Source: Equus caballus | Lineage: Eukaryota > Chordata > Mammalia > Perissodactyla > Equidae | Assembly: GCF_041296265.1 (NCBI RefSeq) | Contig: NC_091695.1 | Coordinates: 34,677,001 to 34,741,000 of the forward strand | Direction of reading: 5' to 3' | Length of the DNA stretch: 64,000 nt | Part shown: positions 25,411 to 37,069 of the stretch, piece after piece | Position numbering within the stretch: the first letter of the stretch is position 1 | Layout: each line of letters starts with the position of its first letter | The notes under the pieces: generated by a model | The model's input: only the letters and a program-made list of their open reading frames with translations | Database searches by the model: none | What the model was told of the DNA's origin: nothing | Translations under genes and position numbers: made by a program

Positions 25411-28029
25411 GGACCTGCTCGGTGACAGCTGCTGAGAAAACGATGAGAGAAGGAAATGGTTTTATTCTCAAAAAGCACAAAGAAATACTCATTTCTTTCC
25501 AGTCATGCAGCTGACTAGATATACATCTTAAATCATCAATGTTGGGTTAATCTTTTTGTTCCATGTATAATCACCAAACTTAACTGAAAAATTTTCTTTC
25601 ATAAGTACAGTCATTCTCTTTGGGGCAAAAGACAGTAATGAACATCATTGGTACATTATCTCCTAAAATGTCTTAATTTCATGTTTTATCATTTCAGATT
25701 TTACAAACATATGAGAAGTAGAAATAGCTTAAATTAGCAAAATAATGTCCTCCCTCTATATGGTAAAACAGAATGATTCTGATCAGTCATGCCTGTGAAA
25801 TTAATTCAGTGCTTGAAAAAGCCCCTGAATCATACTGGACCCCATAGTCACTTGAGGATAGTAAAATAGATACTCTTTAAAATCCCTTTGGGAACTAATA
25901 TTCAATTAATCTGCAGTCAGAAAGGGTAGACAATTCTATAACTGCATTTCTGGTTTCATAGAGCCTGGAGAGAAATAAGAATAATGCAATGGGATGGTAG
26001 GAAGAGTCACGCACCAAGAAATAGCTTGGAGCTCGACGTGACTTAAACTTAATGGCTCTATGAAGTCTCCTGAGAAGTTAGACAAGACCAGGTTGTAAAA
26101 GCCTAGTCATTATATGCCCATCCTTGCCGGTGCAGATTTTTATTACCTCAGATCAGAGATACTTATGAGTTAAACTGTCTAGAACAATGATTCTTGAACA
26201 TCTTTGAGTCAGTGATACTTTAAAAATCTGTTGGAAACTCTGGAACCTTTACACAGCAAATTACAACCACTTAACACCTTGCATATGGTTTTGTTGGATT
26301 CTCAATCATCCTGGATTTTATTATTGATTCCTAGGTTCGAGTCTTCTCCTATGAAGTAGAGTAACTTGAACTCATGTAAGGGTTAGAACGCTTAGGCAAT
26401 GGGCATGGGGACTAAGAAACAGAGGCAGGATTTCTGGAAGTTCTTTCTCTTTTTCTCTTTGGAGCCAGTTCAAGGAAGGCAAGAACTAAGTCTTCAGGCC
26501 AAATGGTAAATAAGCAAAACAATATTTTTGCACTAGGCTCTGTATGCCCTCTTCAAGATGAAATAGCTGTCTTCTCTCTAGATGGTCGTTAGGACATGCC
26601 CCAATGCAAACACATTTTTTATTCAGATGAACTACACCAGAAATAAAATCATCGGGGCTGTGAAAGGTAGAAAATAGATGTTAAATGTGGCCTGGATTTT
26701 CCATATACAGGTAAAAGTAGAAGTCTTGGAGACCTCTCTGGAGAAAGGCTATGATATTAATGGAATAAGCTATGTGTATGAACTACAAATAAATACAGCA
26801 TTAGCCATCCAGAATGTCTTCCTCCCTCCCAGCCATTTACCAGCCTCCTAGTTGCAAAAGTGAATGGAAAGACAAAATCACCATGGAAGCACAAGGTATA
26901 GCCTTAGAAACAATGTAAAACTGTTCATTTCCCAAAATCAGATCAATCATTGATTCTGGGGGCACCGTTTCAAGAAGAAATCTGAAGCAATGAAGACATT
27001 AATTAGAAAAGAAAGTCAAGATGTCTGCCATCAGTACAGAAGGAGAAATGGTAGCAGACAAGCTATGCATTTACCGTCTCAGACTTAGGTGTGATTCTGT
27101 CCACATGGAAACTGAATGGAAGGAGAATTTTGTGAGAACAGAGCAGAAAATTACATTCTTCATCATCAACGTAACCAATAATCATGACAACCAAATTAAT
27201 TTATTGAGCAGCTACAGCATGTACCGTTCTTCTCTTTCTACTCACAGACGTATTCACAGCTTCCTCTAATGTCCATTCATTCAACACGGTAACCATGACT
27301 CTCGTATGCTGTCTACTAAACACAGATACTCCTCTGAAAATTGCCTCTACATTTCTATTATATGTCTCTGGGACCCCAATTAGATGTACATCATTGGATC
27401 TACTTGCTCTGCCCCCTACATCACTGAAACATTCATTATTTGTATTGCTCTACTGTGTTCTGTTTAATTTTTACAAATCTCTCTTCCAGTAAATTCATTC
27501 CACCATAAGTTGTGCTGATTGGCTATTTAACTCACTCATTAATTTCAAATTTCAATCATATTTTTTTCTCTTGAGATGTTCCATTTCGTTCTTCCCAAAT
27601 GGTCAGTTTTGATAGTCTCTTATTGTCTCTTCATACTTTCCATAGCATCCTTTATTTAAATGTATTCAACATACTTATTGAAGTTATTATCTAATAATTT
27701 AAATACATATATTTGCAAATCTGATTCCATGGTTTAAGGATATTTCTGACTCTTACCAAAGGCGCCCTGTTTATTAGTAGGCTTAGTGAATTTTTTATCT
27801 TAAGTTCATATTTCTTTAAAATTTATCTGTAGGAATCATTGATGCTTGTGTTTAAAATTTGTTTCTTCAGAAATGGTTTATATCACTTCTGTCAGATTCC
27901 AGGGGTAAAATATCAACCAAGAATCCCTTTAAACAAAAATTTTGACTTGGCGTTTTTTTGACAACACAATAGTGATAATATTTAGGCTGCAATCTACATA
28001 ATTAGATGGATGAGAGTAAAAATTATCAA
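25411..28029. other. Non-coding part of copy B, 5' side of the OR
   Basis: About 2.6 kb collinear with 13553-16460 of copy A, minus the ERE. The small frames at 27021-27492 are not conserved in A or C. From about 27323 to 27900 it matches copy C (36375-36950) and looks like an old reverse-oriented L1 fragment. No RNA gene or regulatory site is clear. Confidence 0.45.
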
Positions 28030-29857
28030 GACAAGGGCTGATATCAGCATTACAGTGACTAAAGACGTCCCCCATTATTGTCCTGCTTTAGTAATAAAGA
28101 ATTGGACATCCAACCATGAACAAAAGAGCCTGTGTGGAAGTTGTAGTAACCAGCACCAAATGCAAAGGGATCCAGGAGGAATCTCACCCACCTGTGCATC
28201 CAGTAATAAGCAGACAGACTTTGGTATGGCTAGAGAGCCAGCAGGAGCCCACAAACCTGCCCCAAACCATCTTGGCCGTGGTCAGGTAAGCCTGGAGAGT
28301 GCACACTTGGGCAGACAACTGTGAATGAGAGAGATTTTGTGTAAGATAAGTCTTCTGGAGATGTGATTCCAGCACATTACTGAAGCAGAAAAAAGGTGTG
28401 AGTTTGGTCACAGTAAAGATAGGCAAAGGAGATTTCCCGGCACCACCACCTTCAAGGCAACACTGCAGAAGATGAACTACTCAGCAGTGGCAAACTGTCC
28501 TGCCAGAGGAAAGCAGCAGTGAGTTAGTGCCCAGGCTACTCCAGCAGGGCTGGACACAGCTGGAGAACCCGGTTCTCTCTAGAGGTATGTCGACTACAGG
28601 GGTGGATAGACCACGAGTGGAGGGAGAAGGGAGATCAGGTAAGAGGAAGATACTAATATCAAAGGGAATTAGAGGGGCACAGGAGCTCAGAATTTCAGCA
28701 GGAAGTCTACCCATGAGCCTCAAGGGGTACCTCAGCAAAGGATCTCCCCTCCAGATCCACTGGAACCCTCAACCACCCAGTGCTAAACCCATATCCCCCT
28801 CACTCTGCAACTAGCTCTTTGTGCACATTCCTGTGAGAGCAAATCTGGTAAATTGAGTCATCTCAAAAAAACAGACCTGTTTTGTGGACAAGGGAGAAAC
28901 CACAAACATGAGCTGGAGTGCCACCTTCTGGAAAACAAAAAAAAGTTTCCAGTACCACCTAGTAAATGGCAACAACTAAAAACACAGTATCTTAAGAATT
29001 TGGCCACAAGAGGGAGGAAGAAGAGTGGAGCAGATGACTCCATACAAAGGCAGAGAAGACTGGAGACCCCTTACTTACACTACTCAGAAAACTTAACTTG
29101 AAATGAATTAAAGATTTAAACATCTAAAACCATAAAACACTTAGAAGAAGAAATATAGGAAAAGCTCCTTCACATCGATCTTGCAATGATTTTTTGGATT
29201 TGACACCAAAAGGACAAGCAACACAAGCGAAAATCACCAAGTGGGACTACATCAAAGTAAAAAGTTTCTACAAAGCAAAAGAAACAACCCAAAAACTGAA
29301 AGGCAACCTAGAGAATGGGAGAAAACAGTTGCAATCCATATATCAGATATGAGGTTATTATTTAATACATTTAGAGAACTTTTTCAACTCAGTAACAAAT
29401 ATCAAGCAACCTGATTAAAAAATAAGCAGTGGAACTAAATTGACATCTTTTCTAAAGATGACGTTCAATAGCCAAAAGGAACATATAAAGATGCTCAATA
29501 TCATTAATCATCATGGAAATACAAATCAAAACCGTGATGAGATATCAACTCACACCTGTTAGAATGGCTATCATCAAGAAGACAAGAGTGAACAAGTGTA
29601 GGCAAGGATGTGGAGATAAGGGAACCATCACACATTGTTGTGGGAATGTAAATTGGTTCAGCCACTGTGGAATAAAATATGGAGTTTTCTCAAAAAAATA
29701 GCAATAGAACTACCATATGATCCAGCAATTGCACTGCTGGGTATATATAAATGAAATAAACAACAGATATCCCATGTTTATTGCAGCATTATTCAGAAAA
29801 GCCAAGATATGCAAACACCCTAAGTGTCCGTCAATGCATGAATGGATAAAGAAGATG

Positions 29858-29894
<37 letters not shown>

Positions 29895-30488
29895 GTAATA
29901 TTACTGATCCATGAGAAAGAAGGCAACCCTGCCATTTGCAGGAACATGGAAGGAACATAAAGGCATTATCCTAAGTGAGATCAAGTCAGATAGAGTAAGA
30001 GAAAACTGTATGATATCACTTATGTGCGGATTTTAAAAGAGCTGAACTTGTAAAAACAGCAAATAGAATGGTGGTTACCAGATACTAGGGGTGGGGGAAT
30101 TGGAGATACATTCTGTAAGGGTACAAACTTGTAACTACCAAATACATCCTAGAGATACAATGCACAGCCTAGTGATTATAGACAACAATATGCTGTCATA
30201 AACTTCACAGTTCCTAAGAGACTACATCTTTGTTCATTGAGGTAACATTGGCTTCTAACATATAATTTTCAGATGTACATCATTACATCTCAAAATCTGT
30301 ATAAGCTAGACTCTTATTGTTCCCACCTCAAAAGAAGAAACGTACTTGTGTAATGTGGTAGAGGTGTTAGCTAGTGCTAGGATGGTAAGAATATTGCAAT
30401 ATCAAATGTAAGAAATCAATCTGTTCAACAATTTAAACTTACACAATGTTATAAGTCAATTTTATCTCAAAAAATAAATTTAAAAAAA
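28030..30488 (+). repeat. LINE-1, 5' UTR fused to ORF2 C-terminus (copy B)
   Basis: The 5' UTR (28030-29062) matches copy A. At about 29062 it jumps to the ORF2 C-terminal region (CTTACTTACACTACTCAGAA), which runs through the usual MRYQLTPVRMAI segment near 29530 to an A-rich end at about 30488. ORF1, endonuclease and reverse transcriptase are missing. Copy C has the same join, so the loss happened before B and C separated. A short reverse-oriented L1 tail (GAGGTAACATTGG...) lies at about 30238-30310, also shared with C. Confidence 0.85.
29861..29893. repeat. (CA)n microsatellite
   Basis: About sixteen CA repeats in the L1 3' region. The copy C equivalent (39961-39991) is interrupted by CG steps, so the two have evolved separately. 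Confidence 0.9.
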
Positions 30489-31082
30489 AAGAACCAGGGA
30501 AGACGTTTTTACATTTTCTCTCTCTCTCAAACTAAAGCTGAGAAAGGTGAGCATATCACTGTCTCATTTTGTGTAGTTTTTTTCTAGTTTGCCCTTGAGA
30601 ATATCACCCTTTGAGAGTCCCTATTTTAAGTGGCATTATGGAGAAGGAATGTTGTCTCTGGGCCATTCTCACACCTTGTCTTTTTCTCCTACCCTTCATA
30701 CTTTGCTCATTAAAACTCAGGCCTGGGGATGCCAGCCATTAGTAGATCCCTCCTGGGAAAATACTGGTCTCAGCCCACCACCCTGTGAGGTGTGTGCTTT
30801 TCTTTTCTTTTCTGTACCTTGATAAATTTATTTTATCAAGGTACTGATAAAGTACTGGCTTAGCCATGAAATAAAGTGTTTTAGATTGTATCTCGCATTA
30901 TTGGTTTCCTTGAACATATCATCCACCATATTACCAGAAACACCTTTACAAATAATATTTCTATGAAAAGAATTGGTTAACCCAAATTATCACTTTTTTT
31001 CTAAAACCCCAAACTACTAGATTTGATTAATTTTTTCTTTGCTTCTAATATGATTGAGTTTTCCTGAAAATCAAGGCATGAT

Positions 31083-31250
31083 ATATTTATCGAGTGTGTT
31101 CTGTGTTCCAGGTGCTATTCTGAATATACTTTTATGTTTTACCTTATTTTAATTTTCAACAAATTTATAAGACATTTATTATTCCAATTTTACAGTTGAG
31201 GACACCCTGGGTCAGAGCATTAAATAGCTCAAGGTCACACAACCCATGAT
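31083..31250 (-). repeat. MIR remnant, copy B, cut at its right end
   Basis: Reverse MIR: TTTATCGAGTGTGTTCTGTG, the AATTTTACAGTTGAGGACAC core, then AGCTCAAGGTCACACAACCC, where it stops abruptly. In copy C (41205-41440) the same MIR continues to its tRNA-like end, which shows that B lost sequence here. Confidence 0.75.
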
Positions 31251-31938
31251 GATAAATCTTTGAAATTCTTCCTGGGTCTTAGGCCTTCACAATCCCTAGA
31301 GCAGAGCTCCTAATGACTCACCCAAGTGTTCCATAAAGCTTTAGTCTCCTGTGTTCCAACTCTCTTTTCTTCGTGGTGTACCCAGGTTTTCAGCAACAGC
31401 CAACAAATATTTCAACTTCCAGATTTTGAGATTATCCCACTCCATCAGTGCTCTGAGACGAACTCATGGTCTTTTGTTAGTAATGTTTGGCTCACTCAGC
31501 CTGCCTTAAAAATGATCCAGCTGTGGGAGAAGAGGAGCTTAAAAGCTTATGAGCCTTCTCTCATAAATAAGAAAGGTCTTCAGAGCACAACTCCCCACAA
31601 AGAGAGAACAATTGAAATAGTGCAAGAGGTGAATAACTTCTCTCCTGGGTGATGGAGGGGAGACTAACTCTGTTAATTGGTCCCTTGTTTGGGGTGTTCA
31701 TCTTTTGAGACACTTTTACATCAACAACCCTACATTCAGCCTGGAAAAATCATGGGGCCGATTTAACAAACAATTTCAACCTTTTTCTCTATAAAATAAA
31801 TTATGTCACCAAAGCAGAGGAATATTCATCATGACCTCTGTCTGGGAAACATACCAGGAAGTAGTGAGCATCCAGCAATGCTGAGTCAGACTCTTGACAG
31901 TAGAGGGAATCTTGACTCTCTAACTTCTTATTTTTGAC

Positions 31939-31961
31939 TTTTTTTTTTTTTTTTTTTTTTT
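31939..31961. repeat. Poly-T tract
   Basis: Twenty-three consecutive T residues. The copy C equivalent at 43679-43695 has seventeen. Confidence 0.9.
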
Positions 31962-32324
31962 GCTTTTATGTGGGACTCCATGGATTGTTCATATTTGGAA
32001 AGACTTTCCAGACATTTGGAGCAGGGAAGAAGAAACATGAATAGATCTCTTCTTCTCTCTCATGGTTCCAGCTGCTTTGTTTCAAGGAAAAGATTAGTAG
32101 AGGAGGGAGAAAAAGAGAAGGATAAAATGATTGTATGAAGAAGGGCAGAGATGGGAATAAAAAGGGGGAAGACTGAGCAAGGTGTGTAATAAAATTTGAA
32201 AAGATAAATAATATTCATAATTCTCAAAACACAAACCAAGAAGGAATCCTTCCGCCTCCCTCCACCCCACTTTGATTTCTTCTCTCTCCAAATGTACAGG
32301 AGAAGCAATTCTTCATCTTTTTGG

Positions 32325-32705
32325 TGTTTTCTTAAAATTTACTTTACCGAGGTCACACTGTTTATAATGTTATATAAATTTCACGTGTACATCATTGCAT
32401 TTCAACTTCTGTATAGGCTGCATCGAGTTTACCACCAGAAATCTAGCTCACTATACATATGTGCTCCTTGACCTCTTTTGCCCTTTCCTTCTGTTAACTA
32501 CCAATCTGTTAAATGCATCTATGTGTTTGTTTATGAGTAAGGTTATACAGTAATTTTCTTTCTCCATCTGACCTATTTTGCTTAGCATAATACCCTCAAG
32601 GTCGATCCTCATTGTTGCAGGAAATGATTTCATCTTTTTATGGCTGAGTAGTATTTCATTGCATATATGTGTGCTACATCTTCTTTATCTTCTTATCCAT
32701 TGAAA
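32325..32705 (-). repeat. LINE-1 3' end, antisense (copy B)
   Basis: The reverse complement of an L1 3' UTR and ORF2 end: TTACTTTACCGAGGTCACAC, then TTTTATGGCTGAGTAGTATT and ATCTTCTTTATC. The same fragment is present in copy C at 44055-44455. Confidence 0.8.
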
Positions 32706-33540
32706 GAATCCATTCTTATATTGCATCCCAAGACACTAAGTCCTTGTCCTTTGGTCCATAAGGTCTGGTTTTCTTTCTCTAGACACTCCATGGAAAGGAC
32801 ATCTTAGAGAGAATAGAAGAGATCAGGCTATGGAGAAAGCCAAACAGTAAATTGCCATATATTAAAAAATGATGTCTGCTCATGCTTCTAAAACATCTTT
32901 ATTATCTTCTTTTAGCCCCAACCAAAATTCTATTTAAATTTTTGACTTAGCAGTGTGGAACAACTTATGGATAATATTTTTGAAATATTATCTAGCTTTT
33001 TACCTAATATTTATGTCTCCACATCTCTGACCGTTCCCTTCTTTCAGGCAGGGAAGCTGTTAGGTTTTCAAGCCTCAGAGAAGGGATGTGATAGCTAAAA
33101 GAAGTTGAAGCAGAGGTGATGTGGCCAAAAACATGAGTGAGCCTTCAGAATGACTTACAGACAGCACAACTATCAACTAAGTTTAGAGATACCAAGAACA
33201 GAGGGGCCCTAACCAAAAGATGGGTAGGGCCTGAGTTTGCAAGCAGACACTTAAGAAACTGTCGTCATAGGGGTCCAGGTAGACAGCCACTGGACACTGA
33301 GGGCTTGAGCTCTACAGAATTTCCTGTGCCCTATTGAGGATGAGAACAACAGAACAATCCACATTTAAGCAAGATTGGCTATAAGAAGTCTACAGAGAAC
33401 TTACCTGACACATGCATTATTCATTTTATTTTTTGTTAAACACTTTCAGGAAATTTACTGTAGGTAAGTTCCTAACTTACAGTGCCGAAAAATAATTTTG
33501 ACTTAGTAAGAACCAAAATATTAAGATTTGTATTAAATGC

Positions 33541-33665
33541 TAATGTTCATTCATTTGGCAAATATTGATTAAGTACTTACAGTGTGCCAGACAATATTCA
33601 GATACTGGAACACTGAGAGTCCCATTAATGTAAGTGACAGAAGCCAAGATAACTGAGAGTGTGGT
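33541..33665 (-). repeat. L2-like LINE fragment (copy B)
   Basis: CATTCATTTGGCAAATATTG followed by AGTACTTACAGTGTGCCAGA matches the reverse of an L2 3' end. The copy C counterpart is at 48826-48950. Confidence 0.6.
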
Positions 33666-33844
33666 GTGAAACAATCTTCCCTCTTTCTTCAGAATCAAAG
33701 ATGAACAGTAGATCATGTAACCAAAAGTTTTTCTGAACTGATACTCGTCCTCATCCTACTCTGAACCCTGCTATCAACTCCTATTAGAGGCAAATTACCC
33801 TTTGAGGGTGGAGAAAAGATACTGTCAAACAGCTTTACAGAAAC

Positions 33845-33930
33845 ATGCTGAAGACATCCAAATGGCCAGCAGACACCTGAAAAGATGTTCAACATGACTA
33901 GTCTTTTGGGAAATGCAAAGCAAAAGCAGG
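33845..33930 (+). repeat. Start of an L1 3' fragment, cut off (copy B)
   Basis: GACATCCAAATGGCCAGCAG and GAAAAGATGTTCAACATGAC mark the L1 ORF2 C-terminal region. In copy C the fragment carries on from 49140 to 50130. Here it stops near 33930, where another L1 begins. Confidence 0.75.
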
Positions 33931-33935
33931 ATCCC

Positions 33936-36372
33936 AGTCCTGAGATCTTGTCAAGATGGTGGTGTAAGCAGACTCTGAACTCATCTCCTCCCACAAACAC
34001 AAACATGTTAAAACTATTTTTGGGAAAATCACCCTGGATAGAAAACTGAAAACTGGATAAAAAGAACCCTCACAACAAGGGACAGTCCTGAATAAGGCAG
34101 AAGAGCCAGAAATTCCTGATGGAGAGGAAAAGAGCCACCTTTGGGAGCAGCAGAGCTTCTTAGCTGGCCAGGCGGGAGACATCATAAGGTACACAGCCCT
34201 CGCTGGAGGAATGAGGTCTGGAGCAAGGCCAATACTGCTATAAGCATCCTTCAGACTCAGCACAACTGAGATGAGTGTCTTACGGTCTGGCTTCGCTGGC
34301 TATTAACTGCAATGAAGATACCCCCAGAAAAGCTATCAGCTGAAAGCCGAAAAGACCCGGGTCTTAAAGGGCTTATGCACAAACTCGCTCATTGCAGCAA
34401 CCTAAAATCACCAGAGAGAAGACTGACAGTCCTTTGGTGAAACAAGACTCTAGTGTTGGACTCTTGGGGCATCTTGGTGAGAGGAGGGACCTCACTGGAG
34501 ACTGAGACATTGGTGGGGGCCATTGTTCTGACCTGGCCCAGGCATGCTGACACAGATCTTGGGGGGAGCCATTGAGGTTCTTCCCTTTGCCTGTTAGCCC
34601 AGGGGTCTGCCACACCCACTAGAGCACAGATTTAATCCAGTTCAGCCAGGGCAGGTAGCCTGCCCTAGGGACTGGCCCCACCCCACAGCAAGCCCCCAGG
34701 CTACTTTTAAGCATTCACTGGGTGCCTGGATCCTCTACAGGCACGCAAGTGTGTCTACCTCTGTGGGGCAGGGCCTGTGTGAGGACCAGATGAACTGTGG
34801 GGGGCATTGGTGGAGAGGTGGGGACCTCTGCAGTGTGGCATTTGGGTACACTCCAGGGGGTTGGGAAATGTGCATGGACCAGGACTGTGTTGATGGTGTT
34901 TGTGGTCCTGTGAAGGGTGAGGCTTATCAGTGGCAGAAGACCTGTGTTTCACAAATAGCCATAAAAAGGATCAGCCCCACCTTCCAAGGTCTGAAACAAT
35001 TGGGTGCCCCCATGCCTAGGGTCAGCCCCACTCAGCTGCACTCCTAAGAGACCTGACAATAGCTTTGTAGGCCTGAAGCCTATGGCAACTGTAAGTCCCT
35101 GAGCCTAGCAACCAGCTACACTGGGTACCAACCCAATTAAGAGGAAAACTGCAATAGGAGTGTACTGATAGACTATGTAGCCAATGATGCTGAGGCTCCC
35201 CAAACCGGATTTACAAACAGCTGGCCAGGGAAGGAAAGACTAGACTCCCTGGGTACCTGCAGTAAGAGCAACTCTGCCACAGTAGAAAGACACAAGTAGC
35301 CCACAAAGGGGTCACTCCTGGATCATTTGGACTACTGATGAGAGGGAAGCACAGTGCTGGGCTTCATAAGGCATCTCATATATAAGGCCACTTTTCCAAG
35401 ATCAGGAGACATAGTGGACTCACCTAATACATAGAAATAAGCACAGAGAAAGAGGCATAATGAGGAGACAAAGGAATGCTTTCTGAGCAAGGGAACAGGA
35501 CAAAACCCCAGAAAAAGGACTAAATGAAACAGAAACAAGTGACCTACTTGACAAAGAGTTCAAACAAAATCTCATAATGATGCTCACAGATGTTGGGAGA
35601 AGACTGGATGAACACAGTGAGCTCATCAGCAAAGAACTGGAAACTATAAAAAAGAACCAATCAGAAATGAAGAATACAATACTGGAAATGAAAAATTCAC
35701 TAGAGGGACTCAGTAGCAGAATAGAGGATGCAGAAGAATGGATCAGAGAGCTAGGTGGAAGACTAGAGGAAATCACCCAAGCTAAACAGAAAAAAGAAAA
35801 AAGAATTAGACAGAATGAGAACAGTCTAAGGGAACTCTGGGACAATATCAAGCATGCCAACATTCGGATTATAGGTGTCCCAGAAGGAGAAGAGAGAGAC
35901 AAAGGGGCAGAAATTTTATTTGAAGAAATAATAGAGGAAAATTTTCCTAACCTAAGGAAGGAAACAGACATCCAAGTACAGGAAGCACAGAGAGATCCAA
36001 ACAAGAGAAGCCCAAAGAGGTCCACACCAAGACATATTATAATTAAAATGTCCAAAATTAAAGAGAAGATCCTAAAAGCAGCAAGAGAAAGGCCACAAGT
36101 GACATACAAAGGAAAGCCCATAAGGCTGTCAGGGGACTTCTCAGCCAAGACCCTGCAGGCAAGAAGAGAATGGCACAACGTATTTATAACGTGCTAGAAG
36201 GAAAAAACCTATAGCCAAGAATACTCTATCCATCAAGGTTTTCATTCAGAATGAAAGGAGAGATGAAGAGCTTCCCAGAAAAGCAAAAATTAAAAGAGTT
36301 TATCACCAAGAAACCAGTTCTAGAAGAAATGCTGAAGGGGCTTATTTAAGTGGGAAAGCGATGACCACAAAT
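33936..36372 (+). repeat. LINE-1 5' half: GC-rich 5' UTR plus ORF1
   Basis: The best preserved L1 5' end in the window. The 5' UTR starts near GAGATCTTGTCAAGATGGTG and is GC-rich through 34400-35300, unlike the AT-rich surroundings. ORF1 follows at 35460-36349. The copy ends near 36372, just after the ORF1 stop, where duplication copy C begins, so ORF2 is absent. The GC-rich leader and readable ORF1 suggest it is younger than the other L1s here. Confidence 0.88.
35460..36349 (+). pseudogene. L1 ORF1p, nearly full length, two lesions
   Basis: L1 ORF1p is the RNA-binding trimeric protein of the L1 particle. The frame starts MRRQRNAF at 35460. Codon 9 is TGA (35484-35486), probably a decayed CGA. 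From Met 35577 it is open for 206 codons. A long heptad-rich coiled coil (SELISKELETIKKNQ to RLEEITQAK) comes first, then the RRM core ANIRIIGVPEGEE. The C-terminal domain follows, with PRHIIIKMSKIKEKIL and VTYKGKPIRLSGDFSAK. A single-base length change near 36184-36195 ends that frame at 36197, and the true C-terminus (MLKGLI, stop 36347-36349) follows in the next frame. Intact length would be about 297 residues, near the usual ORF1p size (about 300-340). The partly overlapping 252-codon minus-strand frame is its shadow. Confidence 0.85.
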
Positions 36373-36375
36373 AGA

Positions 36376-37069
36376 GATACTCCTCTGAAAATTGCCTCTA
36401 TATTTCTATTATATGCCTCTGGAACCCCAATTAGAATTAGGCATATGTTGAATCTTCTTGTTTTACCTTCTACACCACTGAAGCATTAATTATTTCTTTC
36501 TCTCTACTGTGTTCTGTTTAACTTTTACAGATCTCTCTCCCAGTAAATTCATTCTACCATGTTGTGCTAATTCGCTGTTTAACTCATCCATTAATTTCAA
36601 ATTTCAATCATAATATTTTGTTTTCTCTCTTTAAGTTTCACTTGGTTTTTTGATCAAATGGTCAGCTTTGACAGACTCTTATTGTTTCATCATACTTTCA
36701 ATAGTATCCTTATTTAACAGATTAAACATACTTACTGAAATTACTGCTATCTAATAATTTCAATACACGGTTTGTAAGTCTGATTTCATAGTTTAATGAT
36801 ATGGCTGACTCTTATTCAAAGTGCCCTCTTTATTTATGTGCTTAGTTTTTTTAATCTTAAGTTCATGTTTCTTTAAAATTTGTGGAAATCATTGATGCTT
36901 GTATTTAAAATTTGTTTCTTCAAGGTATTCTGTCAGATATCTTGTGGATAACACCAAACCAGAATCTCTTTAAAAAAAAATATATGACTTGCTTTGTTTT
37001 GGTGTCACAATAGTGATAATATTTAGGCTGCATATCCACATAAGTAGATGGATGAGACTAAAACTTATA
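36376..37069. other. Left end of copy C, non-coding
   Basis: It aligns with 27323-28029 of copy B and about 15750-16460 of copy A. The sequence resembles an old reverse-oriented L1 piece. No gene. The minus-strand frame at 36970-37416 runs antisense through the L1 5' UTR and has no family resemblance. Confidence 0.5.

Larger units (their letters stand above)
30489..33540. other. Non-coding part of copy B
   Basis: Collinear with 40600-45100 of copy C apart from deletions in B. It holds a MIR remnant (31083-31250), a T23 tract (31939-31961) and an antisense L1 tail (32325-32705). The 108-codon frame at 31326-31652 is not kept open in copy C and resembles no known family. No gene is supported. 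Confidence 0.5.
21149..33930. repeat. Segmental duplication copy B
   Basis: Collinear with copy A over 21149-29062, including the OR, and with copy C from about 27323 to 33930. It contains one OR pseudogene, two EREs absent from A, the internally deleted form of the shared L1, a MIR cut short, and an antisense L1 tail. Compared with C it lacks two blocks, at about 31250 and at about 33355. It ends inside an L1 3' fragment that C carries to 50130. Confidence 0.9.

Noticed and set aside
31326-31652. A 108-codon plus-strand open frame in copy B
   Set aside because: The collinear DNA in copy C (about 43040-43360) does not stay open over this length, and the protein resembles nothing known to me.
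35420-36178. A 252-codon minus-strand open frame
   Set aside because: It lies antisense almost entirely within L1 ORF1, and its Ser/Leu-rich composition is what reverse-reading of a Lys/Glu-rich coiled coil gives. No family resemblance.
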